Positions 8,031 through 12,401 of a DNA stretch of 12,401 bases are shown here, piece by piece. The notes under the pieces are model-generated. The model made no database searches. It worked only from the letters and a program-made list of their open reading frames with translations, and was not told the origin of the DNA. Source of the stretch: Stenotrophomonas sp. (GTDB taxonomy: Bacteria > Pseudomonadota > Gammaproteobacteria > Xanthomonadales > Xanthomonadaceae); contig DMZT01000150.1 in the NCBI GenBank assembly GCA_003484865.1, forward strand, positions 1 through 12,401. The letters run 5' to 3'. Every line of letters starts with the position of its first letter. The first letter of the stretch is position 1. A program made the position numbers and the translations under genes.

Positions 8031-11000
8031 ATGAAGACGTACAAGGCCGTACCCCGCAAGGCGATGCTCACCTCCGCACTTCTCGCTGTCCTGGCCGGCC
8101 CGGCCTGGGCGCAGGATCCTGCGGCCCGAGAGAACACCACGACGGCCCCCGATGGCGTCGATCCCACCACGCTGGATGCGGTGCAGGTCACCGGCATCCG
8201 TGGCAGCCTCACCTCGTCGATGAACCTCAAGCGCGACAGCCAGGGGGTGGTCGACGGCATCATTGCCGAGGACATCGGCAAGTTCCCGGATACCAACCTG
8301 GCCGAATCGCTGCAGCGCATCAGCGGCGTGTCGATCGACCGCACCTCCAGCGGCGAGGGCTCCAAAGTCACCGTGCGCGGCATCGGCCCGGACTACAACC
8401 TGGTGCTCCTGAACGGCCGGCAGATGCCGGCGTCCAACCTCGGCAACGGCGGTGCTGGCCTGAACGGTTCGCGATCGTTCGACTTTGCGAATATCGCCTC
8501 CGAATCGATTTCGGCCGTCGAGGTCTACAAGACCACCCGCGCCGACAATCCGACGGGCGGCATCGGCGCCACCATCAACATAAAGACGCTGCGTCCATTG
8601 GAGGCGGCGCCGGTCGTCAGCCTGGGCCTGAAGGCGGTGCACGACACCTCCAACGACAACGTGCCGCGCACGCTGCAAGGGTCCAACATCACCGGTGAGC
8701 TATCGGGCATCTTCAGCCAGACCTACGCCGACGGACGCTTCGGTGTTGCACTCAGTGCCAGCCATCAGGAACGCGACTCGGGCTTCAACCAGGCGACCGT
8801 GGCCGAAGGCTGGGCGACCCTTCGTGGCAGCGACACCACCGACTGGCGGGCGTTGCCACAACCAGGCACGGGCTATGCCGACCGGATCACCAACCGCCCG
8901 GGCGCCGATGATATCTATGGCCGCCCGCAGAACTCGGCCTACAACGTCAATGCGGTGCAGCGGCAGCGCACCAACGGGCAGGCCACGTTCCAGTGGAAGC
9001 CGCTGGACAACGTGACCACCACGCTGGACTACACCTATGTGGAAAACAAGGTCCAGCAGCAGCGCAGCGAACTGTCGGTGTGGTTCAACTATGGCCCTGG
9101 CGACAGCACCTGGACCAACGGCCCGGTTGCCGCGCCTATCGTCTACAGCGAAGACGTGGTCAACGGCGACGTGGCCATGGGCGGCATGAAGCTGGCGACC
9201 AAGAACAACATGGAAGCGGTGGGCTTCAACGTCGAGTGGGAGGTCAACGACGCGCTGGACCTGTCCTTCGACTACAACCGCGCCAGTGCCGAATCGCAGC
9301 CCGATGGCCCCTACGGCTCGGCGGGCGTGCTGGGCGTCGCCGCTTACGTGCGTGGCAAGACCACGGTGGATTACAGCGGCGACCTCCCCATCATCAACAT
9401 CGCACTGCCTCCTGGCGGCATCCAGGCGTCGGATGCCCTGGTGACCGGCTCGGTCTTCCAGAACAGCTACAACAAGTCTGAAGTGGAGCAGCTGCAGGCC
9501 AAGGGCGTGTTCCGCTTTGCCGACTACTCTGCGCTGGATTTCGGCGTGGGCCACACCAAGGTGGACAATCGCTCGGCCGCGGCCATCATGCAGCGAGACA
9601 GCTGGGGTGGCGTCGGTACGCCTGCGGACTACGATGACAGCATCTGGTACGCCGATGACATGGGCAAGTACTTCAAGGCGTTCTCCGGCCACAACGATCC
9701 GCGCCTGACGGGCCAGTTCCTGGTCTTCGATTTCGACCGCCTGCGCGATCGTGCCGCCCAGGTGGCCAATGGCGTGGAGCCTGACTGCCCCACCTGCTAT
9801 GTCGCCCCGACGGAATACTCCGAGGACATCCGTACCACGGAAACGTCCAAGAGCGCTTACCTGCAATACCGCACTACCTTTGACTGGAACATGCCGCTGC
9901 ATATCGCCGCGGGTGTGCGCTACGAACAAACCGAGGTGGAATCGCAGGCGCTGGTTCGCGTACCGACCTCCATCAGCTGGAATTCGCTCAACGAATTCAA
10001 CATCACCTACGCCGAGGAAGGCGCCTTCGTGGGTGGCAAGGGTAAGTACGACTACATCCTGCCCAATGTCGACCTGAAGCTGGACCTGAGCGAATCGTTG
10101 GCGCTGCGCGGCAGCTACAGCCGCAGCCTCGGCCGTCCGGGCTGGACGCAGATCGAAAGCGGGCAGCGTCTGGACAACATCGTGCGCACCCAGGGCGGCA
10201 CCGGCTCGCGTGGCAACCCGGCACTGGAGCCGTTGCTCTCGGACAACGTCGATCTCTCGCTGGAGTGGTACTACGGAGAGGCCAGCTACGCCTCGGTCGG
10301 CTTCTTCCGCAAGAACATCAAGAACTTCATCAGCAATACGATCGCGCGTGAGGATGCAGGCAGTCTGCACACCCCGGTGGGCGGCGCCTACTGGAACGAG
10401 GCACTGGCATCGGGCTGCGTGGCTACCGATACGGTGTGCCTCCGCAACTACATCTTCACCAACCATGCCGGCGACCCGGGCGTGACCTCCACCGGTGTCA
10501 ACTCCGCCGGTCAGCTGACCGGCAGCATCGTCGGCCAGCCGGGTGATCCGATCGCCGGGTTTGATGTCACCCTGCCGGCCAACCAGCGTTCGGACCACCT
10601 CCAGGGTTGGGAAGTGGCCGTGCAGCACCTGTTCGGCCAGTCCGGCTTTGGCGTGGCGGCGAACTACACCAAGGTGAAATCCGGCCTGACCTTCGACAAC
10701 CTCAGCCTGGGCGACCAGTATCCGATGATCGGCCTCAGCGATTCTGCCAACGCGGTGCTGTTCTACGACAAGAACGCCTGGCAGGTCCGTGCGGCCTACA
10801 ACTGGCGCGACAAGTTCCTCAACGGCATCGGCGGCCAGGGGCCCAACCCGAACTACACCGAAGCCTACGGCCAGCTCGATCTCAACATCAGCTACGCGGT
10901 CAGCGACCAGCTGACGCTGAGTGTGGAGGCGATCAACCTGACCGACGAGACCATGCGCACCTACGCGCGCCATTCCAACATGCTGCGCTACGCCACCCAG

Positions 11001-11042
11001 ACCGGGCCGCGTTACATGTTCGGCGTGCGCTACAAGTTCTGA
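8031..11042 (+). CDS. TonB-dependent receptor, Xanthomonas/Caulobacter type, for a carbohydrate
   Basis: This 1003-residue protein is an outer-membrane active transporter energised by TonB–ExbBD. A signal peptide occupies residues 1-27 (AMLTSALLAVLAGPAWA, cleavage before QDP). A TonB-box-like segment TLDAVQVTGIRGSL (47-60) follows. The plug domain shows DIGKFPDTNLAESLQRISG (81-99), VRGIGPDYNLVLLNGRQMP (115-133) and GGIGATINIKT (176-186). The rest is a 22-strand-type beta barrel ending in the consensus outer-membrane C-terminus RYMFGVRYKF with a terminal Phe. The DIGKFPDTN block and the large size are typical of the TonB-Xanth-Caul subfamily, many members of which take up oligosaccharides in Xanthomonas CUT loci. 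The start has GGAGG (8019-8023) 7 bases ahead. It shares its operator type with the GH3 and symporter genes, so a glucan oligosaccharide is the likely cargo. No N-terminal secretin/STN signalling domain is seen, so control by an ECF sigma is unlikely. Confidence 0.94.
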   Translation: MKTYKAVPRKAMLTSALLAVLAGPAWAQDPAARENTTTAPDGVDPTTLDAVQVTGIRGSLTSSMNLKRDSQGVVDGIIAEDIGKFPDTNLAESLQRISGVSIDRTSSGEGSKVTVRGIGPDYNLVLLNGRQMPASNLGNGGAGLNGSRSFDFANIASESISAVEVYKTTRADNPTGGIGATINIKTLRPLEAAPVVSLGLKAVHDTSNDNVPRTLQGSNITGELSGIFSQTYADGRFGVALSASHQERDSGFNQATVAEGWATLRGSDTTDWRALPQPGTGYADRITNRPGADDIYGRPQNSAYNVNAVQRQRTNGQATFQWKPLDNVTTTLDYTYVENKVQQQRSELSVWFNYGPGDSTWTNGPVAAPIVYSEDVVNGDVAMGGMKLATKNNMEAVGFNVEWEVNDALDLSFDYNRASAESQPDGPYGSAGVLGVAAYVRGKTTVDYSGDLPIINIALPPGGIQASDALVTGSVFQNSYNKSEVEQLQAKGVFRFADYSALDFGVGHTKVDNRSAAAIMQRDSWGGVGTPADYDDSIWYADDMGKYFKAFSGHNDPRLTGQFLVFDFDRLRDRAAQVANGVEPDCPTCYVAPTEYSEDIRTTETSKSAYLQYRTTFDWNMPLHIAAGVRYEQTEVESQALVRVPTSISWNSLNEFNITYAEEGAFVGGKGKYDYILPNVDLKLDLSESLALRGSYSRSLGRPGWTQIESGQRLDNIVRTQGGTGSRGNPALEPLLSDNVDLSLEWYYGEASYASVGFFRKNIKNFISNTIAREDAGSLHTPVGGAYWNEALASGCVATDTVCLRNYIFTNHAGDPGVTSTGVNSAGQLTGSIVGQPGDPIAGFDVTLPANQRSDHLQGWEVAVQHLFGQSGFGVAANYTKVKSGLTFDNLSLGDQYPMIGLSDSANAVLFYDKNAWQVRAAYNWRDKFLNGIGGQGPNPNYTEAYGQLDLNISYAVSDQLTLSVEAINLTDETMRTYARHSNMLRYATQTGPRYMFGVRYKF

Positions 11043-11100
11043 GTCGGCTGTACCGACCCGCAGCACCGGAAGGCCGCGCTCACCCCGCGGCCTTTCGCTT
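11043..11100 (+). terminator. Terminator-like hairpins after the receptor gene
   Basis: A small stem GTCGG/CCGAC (11043-11057) abuts the receptor stop codon. It is followed by a 9-bp perfect stem, AAGGCCGCG (11070-11078) with CGCGGCCTT (11086-11094), around a 7-base loop. The tail TTTCGCTT is a broken U-tract. It is probably an intrinsic terminator of moderate strength that separates the receptor from the cupin gene. Confidence 0.6.
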
Positions 11101-11153
11101 CCGCCACCCCCGCGCTACCGTGGGCGCCACCCGCCTCTGCTATCAGGACGCCG

Positions 11154-12170
11154 ATGTCTGCCATGCCCGGCCCGATCGAGGAACTGCATGATCTGGATCC
11201 GGCGCAGCTGCACGCGCAGTTGCCCGGCTGGACGACACCGAAAGTGATCCGCGGGCTGGTGGCGCAGTGGCCGCTGGTCAGCGCGGCGACGCAGTCCGCA
11301 CAGGCGGCGGTCGCCCATCTCAAACAGTTCGACCACGGCACGATGCCGGTCACCGCCACCACGGCGCCGCCGGAGGCCAAGGGGCGTGTGTTCTACAACG
11401 CCGACATGAGCGGCTTCAATTTCCGCCGCGAGCAGATTCCGTTGAAGGTCGTGCTCGACACCCTGCTCAAGTACGCCACCGCGCCGACGCCACCCTCGAT
11501 CTACGTCGCCTCGACCACGCTGGACAGTTTCCTGCCCGGCTTCCGCCGGGCCAATGCACTTGCGCTCGGCGTGGACGATCCGCTGGCCAGTATCTGGATC
11601 GGCAACCGCTCGCGTATCGCCGCGCACCAGGACGTGCCGGACAACCTGGCCTGCGTGGCCGCCGGCCGCCGCCGGGTCACCCTGTTCCCGCCGGCGCAGG
11701 TGGGCAATCTGTATATCGGGCCACTGGACTTCACGCCGGCCGGGCAGGCCGTCAGCCTGGTCGACTTCGCCGCACCGGACCTGGCACGCTTCCCGCGCTT
11801 CAGCGAGGCGCTGGCCCACGCACAGGTGGCCGAACTCGGCCCCGGCGATGCGGTGTTCATCCCCTCGTTGTGGTGGCACCACATGGAGGGGCTGGAGGCG
11901 TTCAATGTACTGGTCAATTACTGGTGGCGGCCTGTGCCGGCGTGGCGGGATGCGCCGATGAACGCACTGATGCTATCGCTGCTGGCCATCCGCGATCTGC
12001 CACCGGCACAGCGTGCGCATTGGCAGGCGATGTTCCAGCACTATGTCTTCGAGGCCGATGACCACACCGCCGCGCATATTCCCGAAACGGTGCGCGGCGT
12101 GCTCGGGCCGCTCGACCAGGCCGGCGCCGATCATCTGCGCGGCGTGCTGCGCAAGCGCCTGGAGCGCTGA
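11154..12170 (+). CDS. FIH-like cupin/JmjC-fold protein, putative Fe(II)/2-oxoglutarate oxygenase
   Basis: The 338-residue protein has the cupin-8/JmjC-like pattern of the asparaginyl hydroxylase FIH. The HxD pair is AAHQD (His158, Asp160), followed by DNLACVAAGRRRVTLFPP (163-180). The distal metal ligand lies in PGDAVFIPSLWWHHME (230-245, probably His242), and VNYWWR (254-259) follows. Spacing and wording resemble human FIH closely (FIH: HYDEQQN, GYKRCILFPP, PMYWWHHIES, VNFWYK). Compared from memory, the FIH 2-oxoglutarate-binding Lys214 is replaced here by Arg173 and Thr196 by Ile155, while Asn205 and Asn294 keep counterparts (Asn164, Asn255). It is cytoplasmic, with no signal peptide. ATG 11154 has AGGA 5 bases before it; a second ATG at 11163 is less well placed. 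Cupin genes of this type often sit beside TonB-dependent receptors and tryptophan-halogenase-like genes in Xanthomonads and Caulobacter. The fold is well supported; catalytic activity and substrate are unknown. Confidence 0.85.
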   Translation: MSAMPGPIEELHDLDPAQLHAQLPGWTTPKVIRGLVAQWPLVSAATQSAQAAVAHLKQFDHGTMPVTATTAPPEAKGRVFYNADMSGFNFRREQIPLKVVLDTLLKYATAPTPPSIYVASTTLDSFLPGFRRANALALGVDDPLASIWIGNRSRIAAHQDVPDNLACVAAGRRRVTLFPPAQVGNLYIGPLDFTPAGQAVSLVDFAAPDLARFPRFSEALAHAQVAELGPGDAVFIPSLWWHHMEGLEAFNVLVNYWWRPVPAWRDAPMNALMLSLLAIRDLPPAQRAHWQAMFQHYVFEADDHTAAHIPETVRGVLGPLDQAGADHLRGVLRKRLER

Positions 12171-12335
12171 ACGGGCCACCACGGCGGCGCCGACTTCACC
12201 CACGTGGGGGTGTAATCCGCAATAATCGCCGCCCAACGAGTTGTTGACCGCCCGGGGGCGGGGTCGTGCGCTCCTGACTGTTTCACTGCTGCCGTTCCAT
12301 CCGCATGTTCCGGTTGGTGCTGCACCCTGCCGCCC
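12171..12335. other. Intergenic region with two small palindromes
   Basis: No gene is supported here. CCCACGTGGG (12199-12208) is a perfect 10-bp palindrome, and CCGCC/GGCGG (12248-12261) is a short GC hairpin. AATAAT (12221-12226) matches a -10 in five of six positions, but the nearest -35-like TTCACC (12195-12200) is 20 bases away, so a promoter for the next gene is possible but not secure. No terminator with a T-run follows the cupin gene. Confidence 0.4.
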
Positions 12336-12344
12336 GTGAACCGC

Positions 12345-12401
12345 ATGCGTCCGTTGTCCACCCGTCTGAACCTGGGCAAGTTGATCCTTGCCCTGGCCCT
12401 G
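12345..12401 (+). CDS. N-terminus of a probable membrane protein (cut by window edge)
   Basis: Nineteen codons are visible: MRPLSTRLNLGKLILALAL. The basic start and following hydrophobic run look like the cytoplasmic edge of a first transmembrane helix, as in membrane-bound sensor proteins (histidine kinases, GGDEF/EAL proteins). A GTG nine bases upstream (12336) is in frame and could be the start; neither has a good ribosome binding site. The family cannot be named from this fragment. Confidence 0.5.
   Translation, partial: MRPLSTRLNLGKLILALAL

Noticed and set aside
6341..8698. 785-codon open frame on the plus strand across the transporter and its promoter region
   Set aside because: It is a shadow frame with an Arg/Gln/His-rich translation, and it overlaps the real receptor gene in another frame.
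8700..11066. 788-codon open frame on the minus strand across the receptor
   Set aside because: It is antisense to a receptor with complete domain motifs and has no ribosome binding site or motif of its own.
12244..12272. TTGACC with a 17-base spacer to TGCGCT as promoter for the last gene
   Set aside because: The -10 is far from consensus and the spacer contains a GC hairpin, so it is not convincing.

Overview
The window comes from a GC-rich gammaproteobacterium of the Xanthomonadaceae, most likely Stenotrophomonas (S. maltophilia group or a close relative). The evidence is the trxA–rho gene order with a Xanthomonad-type extended Rho, a TonB-dependent receptor of the Xanthomonas/Caulobacter type, and a pair of GTAG-tagged palindromes just past rho that match the SMAG (REP) family of Stenotrophomonas. 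This assignment rests on recognition of families; no database search was run.

Layout. Positions 1-261 hold the 3' part of trxA (thioredoxin). Rho follows on the same strand (483-2261), with a TTG start, a 173-residue low-complexity N-terminal extension and a strong intrinsic terminator (2286-2310). An inverted pair of SMAG palindromes (2329-2397) separates rho from a convergent gene for a secreted GH3 beta-glucan glucohydrolase (2394-4925, minus strand). Its stop codon lies inside the GTAG tag of one palindrome. A divergent LacI-family repressor gene follows (5315-6322, plus). It converges, with a 9-base gap, on a GluP/FucP-type sugar:H+ symporter gene (6332-7609, minus). Divergent from the transporter is a 1003-residue TonB-dependent receptor (8031-11042, plus), followed by a FIH-like cupin/JmjC-type putative oxygenase (11154-12170, plus). 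The first 19 codons of a probable membrane protein end the window.

How the genes work together. Four near-identical 16-bp palindromes (consensus YTGACARCGYTGNCAN) lie in front of the GH3 gene (two), the symporter (one) and the receptor (one). In all three promoters the operator supplies the -35 hexamer, with a 17-bp spacer to a candidate -10. This marks a local carbohydrate-utilisation locus. The receptor would bring a glucan oligosaccharide across the outer membrane, the periplasmic GH3 enzyme would release glucose, the symporter would import it, and the LacI protein would repress all three until a sugar signal appears. The substrate (beta-1,4, beta-1,3 or mixed-linkage glucan or cellodextrin) is inferred from the GH3 subfamily only. 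The cupin gene has no visible operator, and its link to the sugar locus is positional.
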